Positions 52,789-62,185 of a stretch of 64,000 bases of DNA are shown here, piece by piece (position 1 is the first letter of the stretch; the number at the start of each line of letters is the position of its first letter). Source of the DNA: Haloferula sp. BvORR071 (GTDB taxonomy: Bacteria > Verrucomicrobiota > Verrucomicrobiia > Verrucomicrobiales > Akkermansiaceae). The stretch lies in NCBI RefSeq assembly GCF_000739615.1, contig NZ_BATP01000003.1:62001-126000 (forward strand). Direction: 5' to 3'. A program made the position numbers and the translations under genes. The notes under the pieces were generated by a model that was not told the origin of the DNA, did not search any database, and worked only from the letters and a program-made list of their open reading frames with translations.

Positions 52789-53811
52789 ATGCGCTTTTTT
52801 CGCCGTTTGCTCCGCCGGATTGATCCCTTGCTTGCGAAAGCCGCGGCTCGCAGTGCCATGGGCTCTGGCTTCTACTATGGCTTCGTCCGCTCAGACTTCG
52901 GGCGGGAGCAGCGCTCCTTTGCCGCGGGGCGGCAGGCCTATGAGGATTCCCTTCGGCGCCCCGGTGGCAGCATGGCCATCTTGCGGCGCAACGTGCATCG
53001 CTTGGAGAAGGGCCTCTTGATGCGGCCGCAGCGCCTGCCCTTCGCCCTTGATTACATCGGCGAGACAGTGGCTGCCTTCGTCACCGCCAGCACCGCCGGG
53101 ATCGATGCCACAGAGCTCGCTTGGGCTCGCGATGTTCTGACGGAATATTTCAGGCGTCACGCCGGGCAATCGGTGGTCGATCCGCATGCCATCAGCTTTG
53201 ATGCCGCAGCCGGGCATGATCCGGCGGAGCCTTCGCGGATTCCGTATCGCCGCGATCTGGGTCCCTTGCCGCTTGATCTCGCGGGCCTGCAGGCATTGGC
53301 AAAACGCCGGCGTTCGGTGCGCTGGTTCTTGCCGAAGCCGGTCCCGCGCGAGGCGATCGACCAAGCCATTGAAGTGGGCACCCAGGCCCCGAGCGCCTGC
53401 AATCGCCAGCCCTTCGAATTCCGGATCTTCGATGACCCGGAACTTGTGCAGAAGGTGATCGGGATTCCCTTCGGCCTCGCGGGCTATGGCCACAATGTGC
53501 CGGTGGTGATCGTGGTGCTGGGGCAGCAGCGGCACTTCTTCAGCGAGCGCGACCGCCATCTCATCTATATCGATTCCTCGCTCGCGGTCATGGGCCTGCT
53601 CTTCGGTCTGGAGGTGCAGGGCCTGAGCTCCTGCTGCGTGAATTGGCCCGACATCGAGGCAAACGAGACTCAGATGGCGAAGCTTCTCAACTTGGCCCCG
53701 GACGAGCGTCCGGTGATGCTGGTCGCCCTTGGCTATCCCGATCCGGAAGGCATGGTGGCACACTCTACCAAGAAGAGCCTGCCGCTCATCCGCCGCTACA
53801 ATTTCGAATGA
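52789..53811 (+). CDS. Nitroreductase-family protein in polysaccharide cluster
   Basis: This 340-residue protein has an N-terminal helical domain of about 150 residues (GSMAILRRNVHRLEKGLLM). A nitroreductase domain follows: LAKRRRSVRWFLPKPVPREAIDQAIEV, APSACNRQPFEFRIF, and GLLFGLEVQGLSSCCVNWPDIE. Long members of this kind are often encoded beside glycosyl- and pyruvyl-transferases. Substrate is unknown. Its stop overlaps the start of the pyruvyltransferase gene (ATGA), so they are co-translated. Confidence 0.82.
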   Translation: MRFFRRLLRRIDPLLAKAAARSAMGSGFYYGFVRSDFGREQRSFAAGRQAYEDSLRRPGGSMAILRRNVHRLEKGLLMRPQRLPFALDYIGETVAAFVTASTAGIDATELAWARDVLTEYFRRHAGQSVVDPHAISFDAAAGHDPAEPSRIPYRRDLGPLPLDLAGLQALAKRRRSVRWFLPKPVPREAIDQAIEVGTQAPSACNRQPFEFRIFDDPELVQKVIGIPFGLAGYGHNVPVVIVVLGQQRHFFSERDRHLIYIDSSLAVMGLLFGLEVQGLSSCCVNWPDIEANETQMAKLLNLAPDERPVMLVALGYPDPEGMVAHSTKKSLPLIRRYNFE

Positions 53812-54977
53812 AGAAGCCTCTCACCGTCGAGATCCATGGCACCGGCACCCACAACCGTGGCGCGGAGTTGATGGCTATCGCCATTGCCGAACGCCTGCGC
53901 GCCAGCTTCCCGGGAGTCCGTCTGGTCGTGCCGCCGGGCTTCGGTGATTTCGAGGCGCGCGCCCGCTATGGCTTCTGGACCACTTGGGAGTTTTCCAAGC
54001 GCTGGCAATCGCGGCTCTCCGCTGCGAGTATCCGGCGCTACTCACCGGGCATTGAAGAGGCCGCCGGCATTGTCGATCCCGCCACGATCGATGTGGTGCT
54101 GGATGCTTCCGGTTTTTCCTTCTCCGATAAGTGGGGACCGAAGGGTGCCCGTCATCTCCACCGCAAGATGACCCGCACCGCCCGCGCGGGGAAGCCACTG
54201 CTACTGCTTCCGCAGGCCTTCGGTCCCTTCACCGATCCGGAGACAGCAAAGGCCACGCGCCAGCTCTGCGGACGAGCGAGTCTTGTCTGTGCCCGCGATT
54301 CTCGCTCACGCGAGGAGCTGCTTGCCTTGGGCACCTTGCCCACTCTCCGCGTCTATCCGGACTTCACCATCGGCATCCGCCCGCTGCACCCGGCTTCACT
54401 CCGCATCCCGAAGAGCTTCTCCGCCATCGTTCCCAATCAGCGCATGGTCGACAAGGGAGAGGCAGGTGATACCTATCTCGCATTCTTGCTGCGTTCAGCC
54501 CGCTCCCTCGAGCGCCGCGGGCTGAACCCCGTCTTCTTGCTGCACGATGCCAACGACGACCGCAAGGTGGTGGCAGCCTTGAAAGAACGCGGCCTGACGC
54601 TGCCGGTGATCGAGCACGAGGACGCCCGCGTGCTCAAGGCCATCCTGGCAAAAGCGAGCCTTGTCATTGGCTCCCGCTTCCATGCTCTTGTCAGCACGCT
54701 CTCGCAGGGGCTGCCCGCGATTGCCGTCGGCTGGTCGCACAAGTATCCACAGCTCTACCAAGACTTCGGCTGCCCGGATCTGCTCATCGACGAGCTGGAT
54801 AACGAAGTATTGCTTGAGGCCACCATCGACAAGCTCTGCTCCCCCGAGGAGCGCGGCGGCTATCAAGAGCGACTCACGCAGGCTGCAAACCGCATCAAGC
54901 AACGCAACGATGCGATGTGGGGTGAAGTGGAGAAGCTGATACGCTCAAGCTGCCGGGCCGGAGCACCGGCAGCTTGA
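53808..54977 (+). CDS. Polysaccharide pyruvyl transferase family protein
   Basis: This 389-residue protein begins VEIHGTGTHNRGAELMAIAIAERL and has LLLLPQAFGPFTDPETA, LVCARDSRSREEL, PNQRMVDKG and LVIGSRFHALVSTLSQGLPAIAVGWSHKY, the CsaB/PssM pyruvyltransferase fold markers. The family adds pyruvate ketals from PEP to surface sugars, which can anchor S-layer proteins. The ATG at 53808 overlaps the previous stop. The last codons lie inside a strong terminator-like hairpin. Confidence 0.88.
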   Translation: MKKPLTVEIHGTGTHNRGAELMAIAIAERLRASFPGVRLVVPPGFGDFEARARYGFWTTWEFSKRWQSRLSAASIRRYSPGIEEAAGIVDPATIDVVLDASGFSFSDKWGPKGARHLHRKMTRTARAGKPLLLLPQAFGPFTDPETAKATRQLCGRASLVCARDSRSREELLALGTLPTLRVYPDFTIGIRPLHPASLRIPKSFSAIVPNQRMVDKGEAGDTYLAFLLRSARSLERRGLNPVFLLHDANDDRKVVAALKERGLTLPVIEHEDARVLKAILAKASLVIGSRFHALVSTLSQGLPAIAVGWSHKYPQLYQDFGCPDLLIDELDNEVLLEATIDKLCSPEERGGYQERLTQAANRIKQRNDAMWGEVEKLIRSSCRAGAPAA

Positions 54978-54978
54978 G
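54944..54978. terminator. Strong hairpin over the 3' end of the pyruvyltransferase gene
   Basis: Thirteen-bp arms (54944-54956 and 54966-54978) surround a 9-base loop and include the stop codon. There is no T-tract. It sits between convergent genes and could slow or stop transcription from both sides. Confidence 0.55.
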
Positions 54979-55004
54979 ACCACCATCCAAGGAAAGAAAC
55001 GGAC

Positions 55005-55598
55005 TCAGTAGCGCTCGGGGTCGCGATACAGGCGGATGATGTCATCCCGCACGGTCATGCTGTAGGGCGAGTGGGTCCGCACGAACTTCCACAAGCGGCC
55101 AATCGTCGGATACGAGTTTTTCCCGACGAATAGCCGGGCGTCATCGATAAGGATCAGGTGCTCCTTGGACTCGCTCTCGAAGATCGTCGCCAGTTCATCT
55201 TCGATCGGTGTTTCGCGGGATCCTGCCTTGCCAGTGCGCGGGCCGGAGTAGTGGGCATCGAGCCAGAAGACGGCGGGCCCATCGAGCTGCGCGACGATCT
55301 CCGGCAGGACCTTGGCACTGTCGCCGTGGAAGCAGCGGATGTAGTCCTGCCCGGCAAAGCGCGCGGCAGCCTTGCGGTAAAGTTCCTCGTGAATCTCCAC
55401 CGTGTAAACCTTGCGGTAAACGCCGGACATGGCGGCCGTGGTTTCACCGAGATAAGTGCCCGTCTCCACGAAGTTGTCGTACTTCGCAGCGTGCGCGGCG
55501 AGTCGGTCTCGCTTCTCATTGGGAAGCAGGTGGGTGAACAAGGAGTGCTCCCGGGAATTGAGAGCGTATTGGAAGTCCCTGACGAATTGCTTGATCAT
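55005..55598 (-). CDS. Class I SAM-dependent methyltransferase-like protein
   Basis: This 197-residue protein has FVETGTYLGETTAAMSGVY as the SAM-binding loop, VYTVEIHEELYRKA, FHGDSAKVLPEIV and VFWLDAHYSGP plus LILIDDARLF. These are motif I, the acidic loop and the later strands of a TylF/FkbM-like methyltransferase. It may methylate a sugar of the adjacent surface polysaccharide cluster, but it faces the opposite way. The ATG at 55598 is used; an upstream in-frame start adds a Pro-rich tail that does not look real. Confidence 0.8.
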   Translation of the reverse strand: MIKQFVRDFQYALNSREHSLFTHLLPNEKRDRLAAHAAKYDNFVETGTYLGETTAAMSGVYRKVYTVEIHEELYRKAAARFAGQDYIRCFHGDSAKVLPEIVAQLDGPAVFWLDAHYSGPRTGKAGSRETPIEDELATIFESESKEHLILIDDARLFVGKNSYPTIGRLWKFVRTHSPYSMTVRDDIIRLYRDPERY

Positions 55599-56271
55599 AT
55601 TGGCTTGGAGAAGATGAAAGGTGAAAGCTTGTTGCCCTTGCACGGGATGCGCGGGCACACCTTGCCCGCACGGGATCACTGGGCTCCGGCGTGGTTCGCG
55701 CGGGCGCGGCAAGTCCTTGCTTTGCGACATGCCATCGTCAGCGGGTCACCGCGAGGAAGGCGTCAACACGAAGCCGTCGCGGCTGCGGAGTTTCTGGTCG
55801 AATGAGTTCTCATCTTGAGGAGCGCTGTTTCATTCGCCGGGATCGGAACGGAAGTCCGCAACCTGACCCGGCACCATGCCAACATGCTCCCCTCCGCGGG
55901 GTGGCGATTCGCATCCGCCCATCTCAGGTGAGCTGGCCGGTGCGGCTGACGGGGCGAATTTGCATACTCAACGGTGGGAATTCAAGTCCAACTTTCAACC
56001 CTTTGGATTTTTTACCCGCTAGCCTCCAGCGAAGCCCCGATAGCCCGGGCTAGCGTCGGTGAACCATTTTCTGGCAAAAGATGCCATGCTGCGGGAATCA
56101 GCAGTGGACGAACGAATTTCCACTGCGAACCATTGGCCCTGAAAGGATCATCAGCCCTCCCGCACCGCTTGGAAGAGCTTCCAAATCGCGGCCTTGATGG
56201 TAATGGTGACGAGAATTCATACCCATTTCGCTTCCCCCGCGGGGGACTTTGAGCGACACCGCCGCCCTGCC
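55599..56271. other. 673 bp gene-free region before zwf
   Basis: No convincing gene is present. It should carry promoters for the methyltransferase (minus) and zwf (plus). One short hairpin (55651-55657 with 55663-55669) is visible and nothing else was recognised. Confidence 0.6.
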
Positions 56272-57804
56272 ATGACGAACCCTTTTCGCGAAGACCTCGT
56301 CTCCCGTTCGCGCCCGGAGCCCTGCACAGTCGTGATCTTCGGTGCCACCGGAGACCTTACCCACCGCAAGCTGGTCCCGGCGATCTACAATCTGGCCGTG
56401 GACGGCGAGCTGCCACCCGGTGTGAAGATCCTCGGCTTTGCGCGCCGTGAGAAATCCGACGAGGAGTTCCGCAAGGGCCTCGAAGAACTCAACCGCAAGG
56501 TCTCCCGCTCCGGCCATGACGACACCATCTGGGGCAAGTTCGTGGACAACATCCACTACCACCAGAGCGAGTTCGACGAAACCGACGGTTACAAGCGCCT
56601 CGCCGAGCGCCTCGACACGATCGATCGCGACCGCGGCGGGAAGGGCAACCGCCTCTTTTACATCGCCAGCGCTCCCGAGTTCTTCGACGTGATCCTGGAG
56701 AAGCTCAAGGAAGCCGGTCTAAACGAGGCCAAGGACGGCTGCTGGGCCCGCGTGATCGTGGAAAAGCCTTTCGGCACCGATCTCAAGACCGCCCAGCACC
56801 TCAACGAGGTGGTGAACCGGACCTTCCACGAAAAGGACACTTACCGCATCGACCACTACCTCGGGAAGGAGACCGCGCAGAACATCATGGTCCTGCGCTT
56901 CGCCAACGCGATCTTCGAACCGCTCTGGAACAACCGCTACATCTCCCACGTGCAGGTCACCTGCGCCGAGAACCTCGGCATGGAAGGTGGCCGCGGCGGC
57001 TATTACGACACTGCTGGTGCCCTGCGTGACATGGTGCAGAACCACCTGCTCCAGCTCCTCAGCCTGATCACCATGGAGCCTCCCACCGACCTCAGCGCGG
57101 ATGGCGTCCGCGATGAGAAGGTCAAGGTGATCCGCTCGCTCCGCCAGTGGGACACCCCGGAAAAGGTCGCCGAGAACGTCGTCCGCGCCCAATACACCAA
57201 GGGCTTCGTCGATGGCAAGGAGGTCCCCGGCTACCGCGAGGAAGACCGCGTGGATCCGGAGAGCATGACCGAGGCCTACGTGGCCGTGCGCCTGATGATC
57301 GATACCTGGCGCTGGAGCGGCGTGCCCTTCTACATCCGCATGGGCAAGCAGTTGCCGAAGAAGGCCACCGAGATTTCCGTGCACTTCAAGGCCCCGCCCT
57401 GTGTGCTCTTCAATGCGCTGCCCGGCGGCGTTCCCGGTGCCAACGTGCTGGTCATCCGCATCCAGCCGGATGAAGGCATCTCGTTGCGCATGGTCTCGAA
57501 GATCCCCGGCACCAGCCTGCGCCTGGAGCCGGTGAAGATGGACTTCCACTACGCCACCAGCTTCGGCAAGGGCAGCCCGGAAGCCTACGAGCGCCTCTTG
57601 CTCGATGCCATGGCCGGTGACGCCACCCTCTTCGCCCGCCGCGACGAAGTGGAGGAAGCCTGGAAGTTCATCGACCACATCGAGCACGCTTGGCACCAGA
57701 GCGACACCCCGCCGCCGATGGCCGAATACGTCGCCGGCACCTGGGGACCGAAGGAAGCGGACGAACTTTTGCAGCGCGACGGGAATTCCTGGCGCAGACT
57801 CTGA
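56272..57804 (+). CDS. zwf: Glucose-6-phosphate 1-dehydrogenase
   Basis: This 510-residue protein has the nucleotide-binding IFGATGDLTHRKL (residues about 22-34), RVIVEKPFGTD (about 160-170), the active-site signature RIDHYLGKE (192-200, catalytic His in it) and YYDTAGALRDMVQNH. It oxidises glucose 6-phosphate with NADP in the oxidative pentose phosphate pathway. The ATG at 56272 gives MTNPFREDL, a plausible start. opcA follows after 7 bp, the arrangement seen in actinobacteria and cyanobacteria. Confidence 0.97.
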   Translation: MTNPFREDLVSRSRPEPCTVVIFGATGDLTHRKLVPAIYNLAVDGELPPGVKILGFARREKSDEEFRKGLEELNRKVSRSGHDDTIWGKFVDNIHYHQSEFDETDGYKRLAERLDTIDRDRGGKGNRLFYIASAPEFFDVILEKLKEAGLNEAKDGCWARVIVEKPFGTDLKTAQHLNEVVNRTFHEKDTYRIDHYLGKETAQNIMVLRFANAIFEPLWNNRYISHVQVTCAENLGMEGGRGGYYDTAGALRDMVQNHLLQLLSLITMEPPTDLSADGVRDEKVKVIRSLRQWDTPEKVAENVVRAQYTKGFVDGKEVPGYREEDRVDPESMTEAYVAVRLMIDTWRWSGVPFYIRMGKQLPKKATEISVHFKAPPCVLFNALPGGVPGANVLVIRIQPDEGISLRMVSKIPGTSLRLEPVKMDFHYATSFGKGSPEAYERLLLDAMAGDATLFARRDEVEEAWKFIDHIEHAWHQSDTPPPMAEYVAGTWGPKEADELLQRDGNSWRRL

Positions 57805-57811
57805 AGATCCC

Positions 57812-58897
57812 ATGGCCACTCTAGAGATGCATCCCGAACTCGGCCGCGAGGTCTTTGTCGGCTCGATCGACAAGGAGCTGCGCAAGCTCTGGGAGGAAGA
57901 CGAGGCGCGCACCAATGCCTCGCTGATGAACCTCGCGGTTTACTCCGAGGCCCCGGGCGCGTTGGAGCAAAACTCCGCCGCTGTCCGCGAGCTCACCACG
58001 GAGCACGCCTGCCGCGCGATCCTCATCGGCATTGACCGCAGTGAGCAGGACGCGTCGATCCGCGCTTGGATCACCGCACACTGCCACCTCCTGCACGGCC
58101 GCAAGTCGGTCTGCTGCGAGCAGATCTCCTTCGCCCTCACCGGCCGGGCCACCGGCCGCCTGCGGAATACTGTCTTCGCCCACCTTGCCTCGGACTTGCC
58201 GCTGATCTTCTGGTGGCAGGGCGAACTTTCGCCGATCTTCGAGGATCGCCTCTACAGCCTGGTAGATCGCTTCGTCTTCGATAGCAGCGAATGGGCCGAG
58301 CCGAAAGCGGCCTTCGCCACCATCTCCGCGGCGGTCGATAGCGCCACCCGCGAACTGGTGGTGCAGGACCTCGCATGGACGCGCAGCTTCCAGTTCCGCG
58401 TCTCGGTCGCCGCTGTGTATGATGACCCGCTCGTTCTCGGCGCCCTGCCGAAGGTGGATAGCGTGGAGATTGTCTACCATCCCGCTCACCGCAGCACCGC
58501 CCTGCAAATGCTCGCCTGGCTCGCCGTGCAGGCCAGCTGGCGCGATGGCATGGAGCTCGATCTCGCCGTGACCCGCCGCAGCGGCAACAAGGAAGGCTTC
58601 TCCTTCGAGGGGGCCGCCGGCAAGTCCATCACCGCCACTCTAACAGCCGACGCAAGCGCAGCCCCGCTCAGCCTCGTCTCCTTGCAGGGTGGGGGCGTGG
58701 AAGTCGCCATCTCCCGCGAGGCAGGTGCCAGCTTCCTGACCCGCCGCATCAAGGCATCGGGTCACGAAATCGAATCACCGGGCCCGGTCGATCCCGATAG
58801 CTCGGTCGGCCTTCTCGGCGAGCAACTCGCCCGCGGCGGCAAGAACTCGCTCTTCCAGAAGATCATGCCGCGCTTCCGGGAACTGCTGGAGCGCTGA
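57812..58897 (+). CDS. opcA: Glucose-6-phosphate dehydrogenase assembly protein OpcA-like
   Basis: This 361-residue protein matches the OpcA family in ALMNLAVYSEAPGALEQN-type start, VCCEQISFALTGRATGRLRNTVFAHLASDLPLIFWWQGELS and VVQDLAWTRSFQFRV. OpcA is thought to help assemble or activate glucose-6-phosphate dehydrogenase. Position directly after zwf supports this. The ATG at 57812 is used, since the in-frame extension overlaps zwf. Confidence 0.88.
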   Translation: MATLEMHPELGREVFVGSIDKELRKLWEEDEARTNASLMNLAVYSEAPGALEQNSAAVRELTTEHACRAILIGIDRSEQDASIRAWITAHCHLLHGRKSVCCEQISFALTGRATGRLRNTVFAHLASDLPLIFWWQGELSPIFEDRLYSLVDRFVFDSSEWAEPKAAFATISAAVDSATRELVVQDLAWTRSFQFRVSVAAVYDDPLVLGALPKVDSVEIVYHPAHRSTALQMLAWLAVQASWRDGMELDLAVTRRSGNKEGFSFEGAAGKSITATLTADASAAPLSLVSLQGGGVEVAISREAGASFLTRRIKASGHEIESPGPVDPDSSVGLLGEQLARGGKNSLFQKIMPRFRELLER

Positions 58898-58905
58898 GCA
58901 AGACC

Positions 58906-59520
58906 TCAAGCCACACACCGGCGGCGCCGCAACAGTAGCGTCGCCGGAAGCAGGCCCGCCATCAGCAAGGCCGAGGGCTCGGGGACCGATACGGTCTTCA
59001 GGCTTCCCTTCAGCAGCATCGACGAATCACCGAAGTCGCCGCCGGAGAAGTTGCTCAAATCCCGCAGCGTGATCGTGATGTTGCTGAGATCCGTGCCCCA
59101 CGGCAGGTCCAGCGTATGCATCACGGCGGACGGCCCTGGCACCCCGATGCCAAAGACTCCGCTAGCCCCGCTCTCAGGGGCGCCCTGAGCGTTCAAGGTC
59201 CAGGTGTCAGTGTAAGTCAGGATATGGCCGCCCACCGAGATCTCCACCGTGGCAGTCCATGTTAGACTCAGATCTCCGGCGGGGTAGAACATGCTCCCCG
59301 ACCACGCGACCGGATTGTCCGGGATGAATTGGAGCTGGATCGATTGTCCGGGAGCGAGGCCGCTCAAGTCACTCAGGTCGCTCGACTGGGTGGCCGTCGT
59401 GTTGATCGACGGGGTCAGCGGTCCCGAGTAATCGGTCTCAAGGTGGAACAGAGTGCTGGCAGCTTGGGAAAGTCCCGTCAGAGCCAGAAGCAAAAGGAAG
59501 GGGGAACGGAGGAATCTCAT
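58906..59520 (-). CDS. PEP-CTERM sorting-domain protein
   Basis: This 204-residue protein has a signal peptide (about residues 1-20), a beta-rich middle, and a C-terminal VPEPSALLMAGLLPATLLLRRRR: the PEP motif, a short membrane helix and a basic cluster. Such proteins are processed by exosortase and sent to the cell surface or extracellular matrix. No exosortase is in the window. The middle domain is not recognised. Its gene lies 79 bp downstream of the ECF sigma factor gene, on the same strand. Confidence 0.88.
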   Translation of the reverse strand: MRFLRSPFLLLLALTGLSQAASTLFHLETDYSGPLTPSINTTATQSSDLSDLSGLAPGQSIQLQFIPDNPVAWSGSMFYPAGDLSLTWTATVEISVGGHILTYTDTWTLNAQGAPESGASGVFGIGVPGPSAVMHTLDLPWGTDLSNITITLRDLSNFSGGDFGDSSMLLKGSLKTVSVPEPSALLMAGLLPATLLLRRRRCVA

Positions 59521-59599
59521 GATGGAGGAGTGATGCGGCTATACATGCTCCGACCAGTCCCGTCATCCGGTTTCACCTATCTCGAACTAGATAGGGAAA

Positions 59600-60241
59600 T
59601 TATTCCGCCATGTAATTCGCCAGCTTCTCCCGCAGCGTCGTCCGCGCCCGGAAAAGCAGGCTCTTCACCGACGATACCGAGGTATTCAGCACCGTCGCGA
59701 TCTCCTCATACGGCAGCGACTCGTAGCTGTAGAGGATCACCGCCGTCCGCTGGGCCTCAGGCAGGGTCGCAATCGCCCGGTCGATCTGCTGGTGCATCTC
59801 CACCTTCATCGCCTCCTCCTGCGGCTCATGCCGCGACTCGGAGGCCACCTGGAATCCACTCTCCTCCTCGCGCTCCTCGGAGGAGACCTCCTTGCGCCGG
59901 GTCCGGCGCCGGGACTCGTTGAAGACCAGGTTCCGGGTGATCGTGAACAAATAGGTCGTGAACTTCGCGTCCGGCCGCCAGCGCTTGGCGTGCTTCCAGA
60001 TCCGCAGGAAGGCCAGCTGCGCGATGTCCTCCGCCTCGGTGGAGTCATTCAGCATCCGCGCCACGGTGCCGACCACCGCATTCTGGTGCCGCTCCACCAG
60101 CTCGCGGAAAGCCCGCTCGTCGCCCTCGGCGATCTTGCGCATCAGAGCCACGTCAATGTCATCCCCGTCCGCGCTGTCGGTCGCTGAGGTCGGGCGTGAC
60201 GATGGCATGCAGTAGGTCGGGAAGGTCAGTGCTGCTTCCAT
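59600..60241 (-). CDS. RNA polymerase sigma factor, ECF type
   Basis: This 213-residue protein has region 2 (ERAFRELVERHQNAVVGTVARML, DSTEAEDIAQLAFLRIWKHAKRW, FTTYLFTITRNLVFNESRRR) and region 4 (AIATLPEAQRTAVILYSYESLPYEEIATVLNTSVSSVKSLLFRAR). The sequence between them is charged (EEREEESGF). ECF sigma factors direct stress or surface-gene transcription. No anti-sigma gene is adjacent. 60241 is the chosen start, with a GGTAAGA-like ribosome site; 60208 is an alternative. The PEP-CTERM gene follows downstream. Confidence 0.9.
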   Translation of the reverse strand: MEAALTFPTYCMPSSRPTSATDSADGDDIDVALMRKIAEGDERAFRELVERHQNAVVGTVARMLNDSTEAEDIAQLAFLRIWKHAKRWRPDAKFTTYLFTITRNLVFNESRRRTRRKEVSSEEREEESGFQVASESRHEPQEEAMKVEMHQQIDRAIATLPEAQRTAVILYSYESLPYEEIATVLNTSVSSVKSLLFRARTTLREKLANYMAE

Positions 60242-60312
60242 TCTTACCGTGACGAACCGTCCGGCCAGCCGGAAGTTGCGGAATGCCCGGAATCGGTGAA
60301 ACAGCGCAGGGT

Positions 60313-60335
60313 AGAGACGCCGCAAGGGCGTCTCT
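60313..60335. terminator. Hairpin between mqo and the sigma factor gene
   Basis: A 9-bp stem (60313-60321 with 60327-60335) has a 5-base loop. There is no strong T-tract on the minus strand, so it may be a weak mqo terminator or an interspersed palindrome. Confidence 0.4.
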
Positions 60336-60357
60336 TATTCAGATTAAGTGCGCCGGC

Positions 60358-61857
60358 TTAGCCCAACTGAAGTAGTTCATTTGAACGCCTCTCAATCTCC
60401 TGATAGCGCCCCTCCATCCCCGGCTTCTTGAGATCCTCATCCCAGCTCGGGATCATCTCCTTCATCCGGGCCTTGCCCTCGGCCGTCTCCAGCAGGTGGC
60501 CGAAGCACTTCTTGATCACCTCCATCACGATGTTCACCGAGACCGAGGCCCCTGGCGAAGCACCCAGCAGTGCGGAAATGCTCTTGTCCTCGTTGGTGAT
60601 GACCTCGGTGCCGTAGTGCACGATACCCGCCTCGCCGTCGGTCTTTTTGATCGCCTGCACCCGGATGCCGGCGTCGATGAGCTTCCAGTCCTCGGTCTTG
60701 GCCCCGGGGTAGAAGACATGCAGGACCTCCATCCGGTCATCCATGCTCTGGGTGCCCTGCTGGACCAGATACTTCACCAGCGGCATGTTGCTCAGGCCGA
60801 TCTTGATCAGGGTCGCCAGGTTGTCCGGCTTTACCGAGAGCGGCAGATCCAGATAGCTGCCCTTCTTGTGCAGGAACTTCGTGGTCCACGCCGCAAAGGG
60901 CCCGAACAGCAGCGTCTTCTTGCCGTCAAGATAGCGGGTATCCAGGTGCGGCACCGCCATCGTCGGCGCGGAGTCGAGCGGCTGCCCATACACCTTCGCC
61001 TCGTGCTGCGCCACGATCTCCGGATTGTCGCACACCAGCCACTGCCCGCCGATCGGGAAGCCACCCAGGCCCTTGGCTTCCGGGATATCGGCCTTCTGCA
61101 GCAGCCCGAGACTGCCGCCGCCTGCACCCACGAAGACAAACTTCGCATTGTTGTGGTGCGTCGCGCCACTCACCAGATCCTTCACCTCGACCTCCCAGCC
61201 CTGATCGTTCTTCGTCAGATTGGTCACGCGATGGTTGGTCGCCACACCGCAACCCGCTTGCTTCTCCAGCCAGCCGAGCAGCTTGCGGGAAATGTTCCCG
61301 AAGTTCACATCGGTCCCGGCATCCATCTTGGTCGCCGCGATCGGCACATCACCACGCTTGTCGAGCAGCAGCGGTGCCCAGGAGCGGATCTTGTCCCGGT
61401 CGGTGCTGAACTCCATCTCCTTGAAGAAATGGTGCGCCGCCATGCCTTCGTAGCGCGCCTTCAAATACGCGACCATCTTCTCGCCGTGGACGAAGCTGAT
61501 ATGGGGCAGGGGAGTAATGAACTCCCGCGGCTTCTCCACCATCCCGCTGGCCACCGCGTAGGCCCAGAACTGCTTGGAGTGGTCGAATTGTTCGAAAATC
61601 TCAATCGCCTTGCCCACTTTCACCGTGCCATCGGCCTCGTGGGTCGGGGTATAGCTCAGCTCGCAGATCCCCGCGTGCCCGGTGCCAGCATTGTTCCAGC
61701 CGTGCGAGCTCTCCTGCGCAAGCTCCTCGGTGACCTCGTAAACTTGGATCGAAAGGGACGGCTCCAGGCGCTTTAGCAGCGCAGCGAGATTGGCTGACAT
61801 CACGCCGCTGCCAATGAGGATGACGTCGGGATTCTGGATGTGGGTCGAGTGCGGCAT
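60358..61857 (-). CDS. mqo: Malate:quinone oxidoreductase
   Basis: This 499-residue protein has an FAD site VILIGSGVMSANLAALL, then SSHGWNNAGTGHAGICELSYTP, FGNISRKLLGWLEKQ, KFVFVGAGGGSLGLLQKADI and a C-terminal LLGASPGASVSVNIVMEVI, all matching Mqo. It oxidises malate to oxaloacetate and passes electrons to the quinone pool at the membrane, bypassing NAD-malate dehydrogenase. It is transcribed alone. Confidence 0.96.
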   Translation of the reverse strand: MPHSTHIQNPDVILIGSGVMSANLAALLKRLEPSLSIQVYEVTEELAQESSHGWNNAGTGHAGICELSYTPTHEADGTVKVGKAIEIFEQFDHSKQFWAYAVASGMVEKPREFITPLPHISFVHGEKMVAYLKARYEGMAAHHFFKEMEFSTDRDKIRSWAPLLLDKRGDVPIAATKMDAGTDVNFGNISRKLLGWLEKQAGCGVATNHRVTNLTKNDQGWEVEVKDLVSGATHHNNAKFVFVGAGGGSLGLLQKADIPEAKGLGGFPIGGQWLVCDNPEIVAQHEAKVYGQPLDSAPTMAVPHLDTRYLDGKKTLLFGPFAAWTTKFLHKKGSYLDLPLSVKPDNLATLIKIGLSNMPLVKYLVQQGTQSMDDRMEVLHVFYPGAKTEDWKLIDAGIRVQAIKKTDGEAGIVHYGTEVITNEDKSISALLGASPGASVSVNIVMEVIKKCFGHLLETAEGKARMKEMIPSWDEDLKKPGMEGRYQEIERRSNELLQLG

Positions 61858-62185
61858 GGAAGTGTGAACGAACGGAGGGGATGGATTTAGTCGCTCCCGG
61901 CCCGCCTGCCAACCCCGGCGGCACGATTTGTGTGGCTTACTCGCATTTGCAAGGCCCCGAGAATCAATGATCCACGCAAATCCCTCTTTGGATTCGATAG
62001 CTAAAAGTGGAATCCAAAACGAGGCACGCCGGCCCTGCTCCGGACCCGTCCGCCGTTGTGCCGGTCAACTTTATTGTTAGGGTGGTCCGTGAAATCAATG
62101 TTAGGAAGGTATTTGGCTTGTCTTTGTGATATCCAGATATCAACTTCGCTCGCCCCCACGGTTCCCTTTTCTTGTTTCTCCTCAC
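61858..62185. other. 328 bp gene-free region between mqo and the EF-hand gene
   Basis: Divergent promoters should lie here. No gene, RNA or repeat was recognised. Confidence 0.6.
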
